Source: Ectothiorhodospira sp. BSL-9 (GTDB taxonomy: Bacteria > Pseudomonadota > Gammaproteobacteria > Ectothiorhodospirales > Ectothiorhodospiraceae). From it: a stretch of 64,000 nucleotides of DNA. Both the position numbers and the translations under genes were made by a program. Positions 57,042 through 64,000 of the stretch are shown here, piece by piece. The DNA lies in the NCBI RefSeq assembly GCF_001632845.1, contig NZ_CP011994.1, forward strand, positions 3,172,001-3,236,000, written 5' to 3'. Numbering within the stretch: position 1 is the stretch's first letter; every line of letters begins with the position of its first letter. Under the pieces are notes generated by a model, which did no database searches, had not been told where the DNA came from, and saw only the letters and a list, made by a program, of their open reading frames with translations.

Positions 57042-57734
57042 TTACCTGCCGGGGACGGTATTTAAGCCGCGCTTGGCCGCCAATGAGAAAATCTCATCGA
57101 GCACCGCGTCGATGCTCATGTGGGTGGAGTCCACCTCAACGGCATCCTCCGCCGGTTTGAGCGGGGCCACTGCCCGCTCGGTGTCACGCCGGTCACGTTC
57201 GGCAAGCTCGTCTAAAAGGGACTGAAGGTTAGCACTAAGTCCTTGTTCCATCAACTGCTTGTAACGTCTCTGGGCGCGCTCTTCACGACTGGCTGTAAGA
57301 AAGACCTTCAACTGTGCGTCGGGGAAGACAACCGTACCCATGTCCCGGCCATCGGCGACCAATCCCGGGGCCACGCGAAAGTCCCGCTGGCGGGCCAGCA
57401 GTGCCTCGCGCACCGGCGGCAGGGCCGCCACCTGGGAGGCGGCGTCGCCACAGGCCTCGGTACGCAGTTCCGAGGCCACGCGCTGGCCGTCAAGAAAGAT
57501 CTGCGGACCCTCTTCACCCCCGGTTTCAAAATGCACATCCAGGTTGCGGGCCAGATCGAACAGGGCATCAGCATCATTCAGGGGCAGTTCGCGGCGCAGT
57601 GCAGCCAGGGCCACCAGACGATACAGTGCACCACTATCAAGAAAGCCCCAGCCCAGCCTTTCGGCCACCTGACGACTGATGGTGCCCTTGCCCGAACCGC
57701 TTGGCCCGTCCACGGTGATGACAGGCGCATTCAT
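57042..57734 (-). CDS. cmk: Cytidylate kinase
   Basis: A 230-aa kinase that phosphorylates CMP and dCMP. The P-loop is [17 protein letters not shown]; the nucleotide site [20 protein letters not shown] and the lid [10 protein letters not shown] are present. Its ATG overlaps the aroA stop (ATGA), so the two are translationally coupled. Confidence 0.97.
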   Translation of the reverse strand: MNAPVITVDGPSGSGKGTISRQVAERLGWGFLDSGALYRLVALAALRRELPLNDADALFDLARNLDVHFETGGEEGPQIFLDGQRVASELRTEACGDAASQVAALPPVREALLARQRDFRVAPGLVADGRDMGTVVFPDAQLKVFLTASREERAQRRYKQLMEQGLSANLQSLLDELAERDRRDTERAVAPLKPAEDAVEVDSTHMSIDAVLDEIFSLAAKRGLNTVPGR

Positions 57735-59059
57735 GCCTCACCCTCCTGCTGTTGGATATTGAGCCCCATGCGCCCCGCCAGCTGTACAAAGCCGGGAAAG
57801 GACGTGTTCACATTGGCACAGTGGCGTATCCGGATCGGTGCCTGGGCCCGCAGGCCCGCCATGGCAAAGGACATGGCCACCCGGTGGTCGCCGTGACTGT
57901 CAACGGTTCCCCCGGTGAATTGCCCGCCTTCGATAACAATCCCATCCGGCGTGGGACGAGCCCGAATACCCAGCGTGGCCAGGCCTTCAGCCATCACCTG
58001 GATCCGGTCACTCTCCTTGACCCGCAATTCCTCGGCATCGGTGAGCACGGTCTCGCCCTGGGCACAGGCCGCTGCCACGAACAGCGCCGGGAATTCGTCA
58101 ATGGCCAGGGGCACCAGCTCAGGGGGGATACGCACACCGTGCAGTGGCGCCGAGCGCACCCGCAGATCCGCCACCGGCTCGCCCCCGACCTCACGAGGAT
58201 TCTCCACCTGAATATCGGCGCCCATGAGCTTGAGGATGTCGATGATGCCTGTTCGTGTGGGGTTCATGCCCACGTGCTCCAGTCTTAGCTGGCAATCCGG
58301 CGCAATGCTCGCCCCCACCAGGAAAAACGCTGCTGAGGAAATATCTGCCGGGACATCAATCACTCCCCCCTGGAGCTGCCCTCCCCCGCGCAGGCACACA
58401 CACCCATCATGACGCTGCACCCGGTAGCCAAAGCCGGCCAGCATGCGCTCGGTGTGATCGCGGGTCGGGGCCGGTTCAGTCACGCAGGTCTGCCCCTGGG
58501 CATACAGCCCTGCCAGCAACAGGCTGGACTTCACCTGGGCGCTGGCGATAGGCATGCGATAGTCGATCCCCTGGAGCAGCGCGCCACCCTCGATGAAAAG
58601 AGGGGGCGTGCCATCATCGCTGGTGCGGATGCGTGCGCCCATGCGAGCCAGGGGCTCGGTGACCCGGCGCATGGGACGGCGGGTCAGGGAGGCATCGCCG
58701 GTGAGGGTGGAGTCAAAGGCCTGCCCGGAGAGCAGCCCGGCCATCAAACGCATGGAGGTGCCCGAATTACCTACGTCCAGGGGACCCGCAGGCGCCTTGA
58801 GGCCATGCAGGCCCACGCCACGCACATGCACCTCCCCCTTTTCGGGGCCATCGATTTCCACCCCCATGGCACGGAAGGCCTTCAGGGTGGCCAGGCAATC
58901 CTCGCCTTCGAGGAATCCGGTAATGCGGGTTTCACCCTCGGCCAGGGCACCCAGCATGATGGCCCGATGGGAAATGGACTTGTCCCCGGGCACCCGGCAT
59001 TGGCCGTGCAGCCGGCCGCCGGGCTCCACCTGCAGTGTCACCTCCTGTGGGTCAGTCAT
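57731..59059 (-). CDS. aroA: 3-phosphoshikimate 1-carboxyvinyltransferase (EPSP synthase)
   Basis: A 442-aa shikimate-pathway enzyme joining phosphoenolpyruvate to shikimate 3-phosphate. Signatures: [37 protein letters not shown] and [15 protein letters not shown]. The sequence looks like the class II type (Ala-Leu in the first motif, NSGTSMRL) rather than the E. coli type. It lies between tyrA and cmk and overlaps cmk by 4 bp. Confidence 0.96.
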   Translation of the reverse strand: MTDPQEVTLQVEPGGRLHGQCRVPGDKSISHRAIMLGALAEGETRITGFLEGEDCLATLKAFRAMGVEIDGPEKGEVHVRGVGLHGLKAPAGPLDVGNSGTSMRLMAGLLSGQAFDSTLTGDASLTRRPMRRVTEPLARMGARIRTSDDGTPPLFIEGGALLQGIDYRMPIASAQVKSSLLLAGLYAQGQTCVTEPAPTRDHTERMLAGFGYRVQRHDGCVCLRGGGQLQGGVIDVPADISSAAFFLVGASIAPDCQLRLEHVGMNPTRTGIIDILKLMGADIQVENPREVGGEPVADLRVRSAPLHGVRIPPELVPLAIDEFPALFVAAACAQGETVLTDAEELRVKESDRIQVMAEGLATLGIRARPTPDGIVIEGGQFTGGTVDSHGDHRVAMSFAMAGLRAQAPIRIRHCANVNTSFPGFVQLAGRMGLNIQQQEGEA

Positions 59060-59152
59060 GCATGCTCTCCTCGGCAGCGGCCAACCGGGTCATCTCGGAC
59101 ATATCAGGTAGCCTTCGGTCTTGAAAACGAAAAACGGTGATGGATGCCACCC

Positions 59153-60010
59153 TCATGGGCAGAAACGGTCACGGGCACCCTTGGCACGCTGGAAGATCTC
59201 CAGCAGGGAATCGCCATCGCCCTCTTCGATGGCCCGGGTGATCATGCCCAGATCTTCCTGGTAGCGGCCCATCACCTTCAGGATGGCCTCCCGATTGGCC
59301 AGACAGACATCCCGCCACATGACCGGGTCGCTGGATGCAATGCGGGTGAAATCCCGAAAACCGCCCGCGGCGTAACGAAAGATCTCCTCTCGCTCGCCCA
59401 TGCGCGCCAGGCTGTCCACGAGGCCAAAAGCCAGCAGATGGGGCAGATGGCTGGTGGCGGCCAGGACCTCGTCGTGGTGTTCCACCGACATGGTCTCAAC
59501 CACCGCACCGGCCTCCTCCCACATGGTCCGCACTCTAGCCAGGGCACCCAGATCAGTGGTTTCCAGGGGCGTGAGGATCACCCGTCGCTCATGGAACAGG
59601 GTGGGAAAGGCAGCCGATACGCCGCTCTTCTCGGTGCCAGCGATGGGATGCCCCGGAATGAACCCCAGCGGCATTTCGCCGAATCCCTCGCGCACGGCCT
59701 CGACGACGCTGGCCTTGGCACTGCCCACATCGGTGAGGGAGGCATCCGGCTCCAGATGGCCGCGTATGGCCTCGCAAACACCTCGCATGGCACCCAGTGG
59801 TACGGCCAGCACCACCATATCCGCACCCTTGACGGCCTCCACCGGGTCCAGGGTGTAGCGGTCGATGACGCCAAGATCCTTTGCCTCGCGCAGATGGCTT
59901 TCCGAGCGGGAGCAACCCACCACTTCCTGGCAGGTACCCGCGGCCCGCAGGGCCAGGGACAGTGAGCCGCCGATGAGGCCCACCCCAAAGATGGTCAGAC
60001 GACGGATCAC
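59153..60010 (-). CDS. tyrA: Prephenate dehydrogenase
   Basis: A 285-aa NAD-dependent enzyme for tyrosine synthesis, without a fused chorismate mutase. The Rossmann start is IFGVGLIGGSLSLAL; the active-site His is in FIPGHPIAGTEKSGV, and HHDEVLAATSHLPHLLAF is conserved. Its start overlaps the hisC end by 4 bp. Confidence 0.95.
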   Translation of the reverse strand: MIRRLTIFGVGLIGGSLSLALRAAGTCQEVVGCSRSESHLREAKDLGVIDRYTLDPVEAVKGADMVVLAVPLGAMRGVCEAIRGHLEPDASLTDVGSAKASVVEAVREGFGEMPLGFIPGHPIAGTEKSGVSAAFPTLFHERRVILTPLETTDLGALARVRTMWEEAGAVVETMSVEHHDEVLAATSHLPHLLAFGLVDSLARMGEREEIFRYAAGGFRDFTRIASSDPVMWRDVCLANREAILKVMGRYQEDLGMITRAIEEGDGDSLLEIFQRAKGARDRFCP

Positions 60011-61128
60011 CGGTTCAGCACCTGGTCCAGGGCGTCGATGAAACGCCGGTTCTCATGGGCACGCCCCACAGTGACGCGCAGATGACGGGGCAAGCCATAG
60101 CCGCCCACAGGCCGGACGATCACCCCTTGGTGAAGCAGTGCCTGATAGACCGGCTCGGCCTCGCCACCCACGTCCACGCAGATGAAATTACCCACGGAAG
60201 GGATATAACCCAGACCGCGTTCATCGAAGGCCTGACTGAGCTGCTGCAAGCCCTCGCGGTTCACCTGCACCGACTGACGCACATGGGCGTCATCATCAAG
60301 GGCCTCCAGGGCCGCCGCCTGAGCTAGGCTATTGGTATTGAAGGGCTGGCGCACACGATTGAGGATATCTGCCACCTGCGGGTGCGAGACGGCATAGCCA
60401 ATGCGCAGTCCGGCAAGGCCGTGGATCTTGGAGAAGGTCCGGGTCACGATCAGGTTGGGGAATTCGGCCAACCAGCGCGTGGTATCCGGGTAATCCGGTT
60501 CCTCCACATACTCGCAATAGGCCTCGTCGACCACCACCAGGGTATCGGCCGGCTGGGCAGCAATGAAATCGTGCAGGCTCTGACCATCCACCCAGGTACC
60601 CGTGGGGTTATTGGGATTGGCCACGAAGATCACGCGGGTGGTATCGGTGACCTGATCCGCCATGGCAGCCAGATCATGCCCCCAGGGCATGGCATGGTCT
60701 GGCGCATGGGCGGCGGCCACCCGGGCTTCTGCGCCCACGGCCTGTACAGCCAGTGGATAGACGGCAAAGGCGTGGGCGGAAAACACCGCGCTGCGTCCCG
60801 GCGCCAGATAGGCGCGGGCGATGAGCTCCAGCACATCATTGGAGCCATTACCCAGGGTGATGCACTCAGCCTCCACACTCAGCTTTTCTGCCAGGCGGTT
60901 ACGCAGCGCAAAACCGTTACCATCGGGGTACTGCGCCAGCTGATCCAGCAGGCTTCCCAGGGCCTGGATGGCACGGGGGCTGGGGCCGAGGGGGTTCTCA
61001 TTGGAGGCCAGCTTGATACTCTCGGAGATGCCCAGCTCACGCTCCAGCTCTTCCACCGGCTTGCCGGGTTGATAGGGCATCAGCTTCTGCACCCCGGCGT
61101 TGGCCAGGGCCTGGAAATCACAACTCAT
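60007..61128 (-). CDS. hisC: Histidinol-phosphate / aromatic aminotransferase
   Basis: A 373-aa PLP enzyme. ATG 61128 is chosen for its AGGAGAGAG site; the longer frame to 61224 is not supported. LASNENPLGPSPRAI at the N-terminus and the PLP Lys in RTFSKIHGLAGLRIGYA are diagnostic. Lying inside an aromatic amino-acid operon between tyrA and pheA, it probably serves phenylalanine and tyrosine synthesis at least as much as histidine, as with the hisC2 copies in other gammaproteobacteria. Confidence 0.94.
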   Translation of the reverse strand: MSCDFQALANAGVQKLMPYQPGKPVEELERELGISESIKLASNENPLGPSPRAIQALGSLLDQLAQYPDGNGFALRNRLAEKLSVEAECITLGNGSNDVLELIARAYLAPGRSAVFSAHAFAVYPLAVQAVGAEARVAAAHAPDHAMPWGHDLAAMADQVTDTTRVIFVANPNNPTGTWVDGQSLHDFIAAQPADTLVVVDEAYCEYVEEPDYPDTTRWLAEFPNLIVTRTFSKIHGLAGLRIGYAVSHPQVADILNRVRQPFNTNSLAQAAALEALDDDAHVRQSVQVNREGLQQLSQAFDERGLGYIPSVGNFICVDVGGEAEPVYQALLHQGVIVRPVGGYGLPRHLRVTVGRAHENRRFIDALDQVLNR

Positions 61129-61195
61129 ACTCTCTCCTGATTGTGTCGATGGGCGCCCCGTCCCCTGGGAGCGGTCCGGCCACCGATGGCCAGAA

Positions 61196-62287
61196 CTACA
61201 GCACTGCCTTGGGATAAGAGCCAAGCACCTTCACCAACTCCGCCGCCTCCCGCAATTCCTGCAGTGCCCCAGCCACCGGGGGGTCAGCGGCGTGTCCGAC
61301 GATGTCGATGAAGAAGACATACTCCCAGTTCACACATTGGGACGGGCGGGATTCGATGCGTGTCAGACTGACATCGTGATTGGCAAACGGTGACAAAAGG
61401 GCAAACAGGGAGCCCGGACGATTGCGCGCAGACAGCAGCAGCGTGGTCTTGTCATGGCCGGAAGGGCCGCTGGAGCGCGGCCCGATCACCAGAAAACGGG
61501 TGGTGTTATCGGGGGAGTCCTCGATATTGGCAGAGAGCACACCCAGGCCGTACAACTCCGCCGCCGCCTCGCTGGCGATGGCCGCAGTGCCCGGTTCGCG
61601 CGCGGAGCGGCGCGCGGCCTCGGCGTTACTGCTCACGGCGACCCGCTCCACATGGCTCAGGCGCGCATCCAGCCATTCCCGGCACTGGGCCAGGGACTGC
61701 TGATGGGAGTAGACCCGCTCCACCTGAGCCAGATCCCTTTCGGTGGACAGCAGGTGGTGGTGAATGCGCAGCTCCACCTCACCGCAGATACTCAGCGGAG
61801 ACTGCATGAAGCGATCCAGGGTATGGGTCACCACGCCTTCGGTGGAGTTCTCTATCGGCACCACACCATAGTGGGCGCTGCCGGATTCCACCTCCCGGAA
61901 CACCTCGTCGATGGCGCTCATGGCCACCGTCTTCACGGAATGACCAAAATGCTTCAGCGCCGCTGCCTGGGTGAAGGTGCCCTCCGGCCCCAGGAAGGCC
62001 ACCGACAGTTGCTGCTCAAGGGCCAGACAGGCAGACATGATTTCCCTGAACAGCCGCGTCATCTCCTCGCTATCCAGGGGGCCGGGGTTCGACTGGTGGA
62101 TACGTCGGAGCACCTGGGCCTCGCGCTCCGGCCGATAGAACTCTGCCTGCTCGTCGGCCTCCCGCTTGATGCGGGCGACTTCCTGGGCACAGGCGGCACG
62201 ATCACTGATCAGCGCCATGATCTGCGCATCCAGCGAATCAATACGCTGACGGATATCAGCGAGCGTTGTCTCGTCCCCGGCACTCAT
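61196..62287 (-). CDS. pheA: Bifunctional chorismate mutase / prephenate dehydratase
   Basis: The 363-aa product makes phenylpyruvate from chorismate. Residues about 10-90 form the AroQ mutase (IRQRIDSLDAQIMALISDR); 95-275 form the dehydratase (SVAFLGPEGTFTQAA, VPIENSTEGVVTHTLD); the end is an ACT domain for phenylalanine feedback (LFALLSPFANHDVSLTRIES). Start ATG 62287 is preferred over the TTG just before it. It lies between serA and hisC. Confidence 0.96.
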   Translation of the reverse strand: MSAGDETTLADIRQRIDSLDAQIMALISDRAACAQEVARIKREADEQAEFYRPEREAQVLRRIHQSNPGPLDSEEMTRLFREIMSACLALEQQLSVAFLGPEGTFTQAAALKHFGHSVKTVAMSAIDEVFREVESGSAHYGVVPIENSTEGVVTHTLDRFMQSPLSICGEVELRIHHHLLSTERDLAQVERVYSHQQSLAQCREWLDARLSHVERVAVSSNAEAARRSAREPGTAAIASEAAAELYGLGVLSANIEDSPDNTTRFLVIGPRSSGPSGHDKTTLLLSARNRPGSLFALLSPFANHDVSLTRIESRPSQCVNWEYVFFIDIVGHAADPPVAGALQELREAAELVKVLGSYPKAVL

Positions 62288-62317
62288 CAATCAATCTGCC
62301 CCGCCGTCTCGGCCCCG

Positions 62318-63481
62318 TTAGAGGACGCGCACACGCAACACGCCATCAATACCCGCGATACCCCGTGCGGCCTCTTCATCAACCTCATCCTCCACATCTA
62401 TGAGATTGTAGGCAATGCCATTGCGGGATTCATTCACCATGTGCACGATGTTGATATCACTCTGCCCCAGCACATGGGAGATCTGCCCCACCATGTCCGG
62501 ACGATTGCGGTTCATGACCGCCAGCCGCGCCTTGCCGGCGCGCGGCAGCGTGACCTCGGGCAGGTTCACGGAATTGCGCACGTTGCCGTTCTCAAGATAA
62601 TCCCGCAACTGCTCTCCCACCATGATGGCGCAGTTCTCCTCTGCCTCGCTGGTGGAGGCACCCAAATGTGGCAGTGCGATGACCCTGTCCTGCCCCTTGA
62701 GACCATTGCTGGGAAAATCGCATACATAGGCGTGCAATTGCCCGGAGGCCAGGGCCGCCAGCACTGCCTGCTCGTCAACAATTTCGTCCCGAGCGAAATT
62801 CAGTACCACCGAGCCACGCTTCATGTTGTGCAGCCGATCGCTGTTGATCAGGTGACGGGTGTGATCATTGAGGGGTATATGGAAAGTCACCATGTCGCAG
62901 CGGTTGAGCAGGTCATCCACGCTCACGGCCTGCTCCACGCCGGCATTGAGCTGCCAGGCCCGGTTCACGGTCATGTGGGGGTCGTAGCCCACCACCCGCA
63001 TGCCCAGCAGGCGGGCGGCATTGGCCACCTGCACGCCGATGGCACCCAGGCCCACCACACCCAGGGTGCGACTGGGCAGTTCGAAGCCGGCATATTTTTT
63101 CTTGCCCGCCTCCACCTGCTTGTGCACGCTGGCATCATCCCCTTCCAGCTGCCGCGCGTAGTCCCAGGCCTGGGGGATATTGCGTGCTGCCAGCAGCATC
63201 CCCGCCAGCACCATCTCCTTGACGGCATTGGCATTGGCGCCCGGTGCATTGAACACCGCCACGCCCCGTTCGCTCATGGCATCGATGGGGATGTTGTTCA
63301 CACCGGCACCGGCGCGGCCCACAGCCTTGAGGCTACCGGGAATATCCATGTCGTGCATGTTGGCTGAGCGCACCATGATGGCATCCGGCTGGGACATCTC
63401 CGAGGCCACTTCATAGTGCTCGTGCCCGAACTGGTCCAGGCCCTTGGGGGAAATATTATTGAGCGTGAGAATCTTGTACAT
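62318..63481 (-). CDS. serA: D-3-phosphoglycerate dehydrogenase
   Basis: A 387-aa NAD enzyme, first step of serine synthesis. Start ATG 63481 (MYKILTLNNISPKGLDQFGH). VGLGAIGVQVANAARLLG is the NAD fold; the catalytic Arg, Glu and His lie in SVVLNFARDEIVD and ALPHLGASTSEAEEN. A C-terminal ACT domain (NIVHMVNESRNGIAYNLIDV) is present. It starts 1 bp after the serC stop and is coupled to it. Confidence 0.95.
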   Translation of the reverse strand: MYKILTLNNISPKGLDQFGHEHYEVASEMSQPDAIMVRSANMHDMDIPGSLKAVGRAGAGVNNIPIDAMSERGVAVFNAPGANANAVKEMVLAGMLLAARNIPQAWDYARQLEGDDASVHKQVEAGKKKYAGFELPSRTLGVVGLGAIGVQVANAARLLGMRVVGYDPHMTVNRAWQLNAGVEQAVSVDDLLNRCDMVTFHIPLNDHTRHLINSDRLHNMKRGSVVLNFARDEIVDEQAVLAALASGQLHAYVCDFPSNGLKGQDRVIALPHLGASTSEAEENCAIMVGEQLRDYLENGNVRNSVNLPEVTLPRAGKARLAVMNRNRPDMVGQISHVLGQSDINIVHMVNESRNGIAYNLIDVEDEVDEEAARGIAGIDGVLRVRVL

Positions 63482-63482
63482 G

Positions 63483-64000
63483 TCAGGCCTTGCGCTGTTC
63501 GAAGTCCACCATGAATTCCACCAGTGCATCCACGCCAGCCTCTGGCATGGCGTTGTAGATGCTGGCCCGCATGCCGCCCACGGAGCGGTGACCCTTGAGG
63601 GTGGTCAGCCCGGCCTGCTCGGCCTCCTTGAGGAAAAGGCCGTCCAGTTCGGCATCCGCCAGGGTGAAGGGCACGTTCATCAGTGACCGGGCGGACACCT
63701 CCACCGGGTTGTGATAGAAGGCGGAGTTATCGATGGCAGTGTAGAGCTTCTCGGCCTTGCGGCGATTGATCTGCTCCATGGCTTCCAGCCCACCCAGTTC
63801 CTTGAGCCACTGGAAGACCAGACCGGCCAGATACCAGCCATAGGTGGGGGGGGTGTTGGACATGGAGTCCGCATCTGCCTGGACCTTGTAGTCCAGGATA
63901 CTGGGCAAGCCGGGCATGGCATCACCGATCAGATCATCCCGCACGATCACCAGGGTGAGACCGGCAGGGCCGATGTTCTTCTGGGCGCCGGCGTAGATCA
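63483..64000 (-). CDS. serC: Phosphoserine aminotransferase, C-terminal part
   Basis: This gene runs off the right edge, so about the last 172 residues are seen. The PLP-binding Lys lies in [20 protein letters not shown], typical of Ser[21 protein letters not shown] and [20 protein letters not shown] match the family's C-terminal half. SerC converts phosphohydroxypyruvate to phosphoserine, the step after SerA. Nothing suggests a defect. Confidence 0.96.
   Translation of the reverse strand, partial: IYAGAQKNIGPAGLTLVIVRDDLIGDAMPGLPSILDYKVQADADSMSNTPPTYGWYLAGLVFQWLKELGGLEAMEQINRRKAEKLYTAIDNSAFYHNPVEVSARSLMNVPFTLADAELDGLFLKEAEQAGLTTLKGHRSVGGMRASIYNAMPEAGVDALVEFMVDFEQRKA

Noticed and set aside
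55239-57065. 608-aa plus-strand frame over rpsA
   Set aside because: Antisense to ribosomal protein S1, whose repeats are unmistakable.

Overview
The window is GC-rich chromosomal DNA from a gammaproteobacterium. The conserved block serC-serA-pheA-hisC-tyrA-aroA-cmk-rpsA-ihfB-lapA-lapB-pyrF, together with NrdD/NrdG, MsrPQ, GTP-type PEP carboxykinase and many acidic proteins, suggests a member of the Ectothiorhodospiraceae/Chromatiales, possibly halophilic. That placement is inference from gene content, not a database result. No rRNA, tRNA or CRISPR array was seen.

Layout. 1-7.1 kb: start of putA, a small exported protein, a decayed regulator, then a two-gene operon for a 98-aa cysteine-containing secreted protein and a 1201-aa secreted protein of unknown function, and a lipoprotein. 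7.2-12.9 kb: a YdjM-like membrane protein, a truncated BtuB-like receptor still preceded by a recognisable cobalamin riboswitch, and the divergent metR/metE pair with a MetR box. 12.9-15.8 kb: an anaerobic ribonucleotide reductase operon under two NrdR boxes. Its catalytic subunit stops just after the zinc site, and the glycyl-radical tail appears to be encoded by a separate 63-aa gene placed between nrdD and nrdG. 15.8-21.7 kb: a scarred region with two fragments of one kind of tyrosine recombinase, a truncated nitroreductase, a DJ-1/PfpI fragment and two tandem paralogous PAS hybrid kinases, the first frameshifted.

21.8-30.3 kb looks like an integrated mobilisable element: serine recombinase, HNH protein, an MmeI-like combined restriction-modification enzyme broken by a one-base shift in a G tract, a MobH/TraI_2 relaxase and a tyrosine integrase at the right edge. 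No mating-pore genes are present. 30.5-41.9 kb: UbiB/ABC1 kinase-like protein, a Crp/Fnr regulator, an SLC13-type transporter, a large dCache-PAS-REC-Hpt hybrid kinase, pckG and glnS. 41.8-51 kb: a kinase truncated inside its ATPase domain and running into glnS, gamma-glutamyltransferase, a DksA-type protein, a di-haem peroxidase divergent from msrPQ, and two proteins of unknown function. 51-64 kb: galU, comEA-like, pyrF, lapB, lapA, ihfB, rpsA, cmk, aroA, tyrA, hisC, pheA, serA and the end of serC, all on the minus strand.

The genes fit an organism that switches between oxic and anoxic growth. The most interesting points are the split class III ribonucleotide reductase, the riboswitch-controlled BtuB remnant lacking much of its plug, the secreted 98-aa/1201-aa pair, and the disrupted RM enzyme in the mobile element. 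Several single-base frameshifts (near 1738, 17287 and 26433-26436) could be real decay, phase variation or sequence errors.
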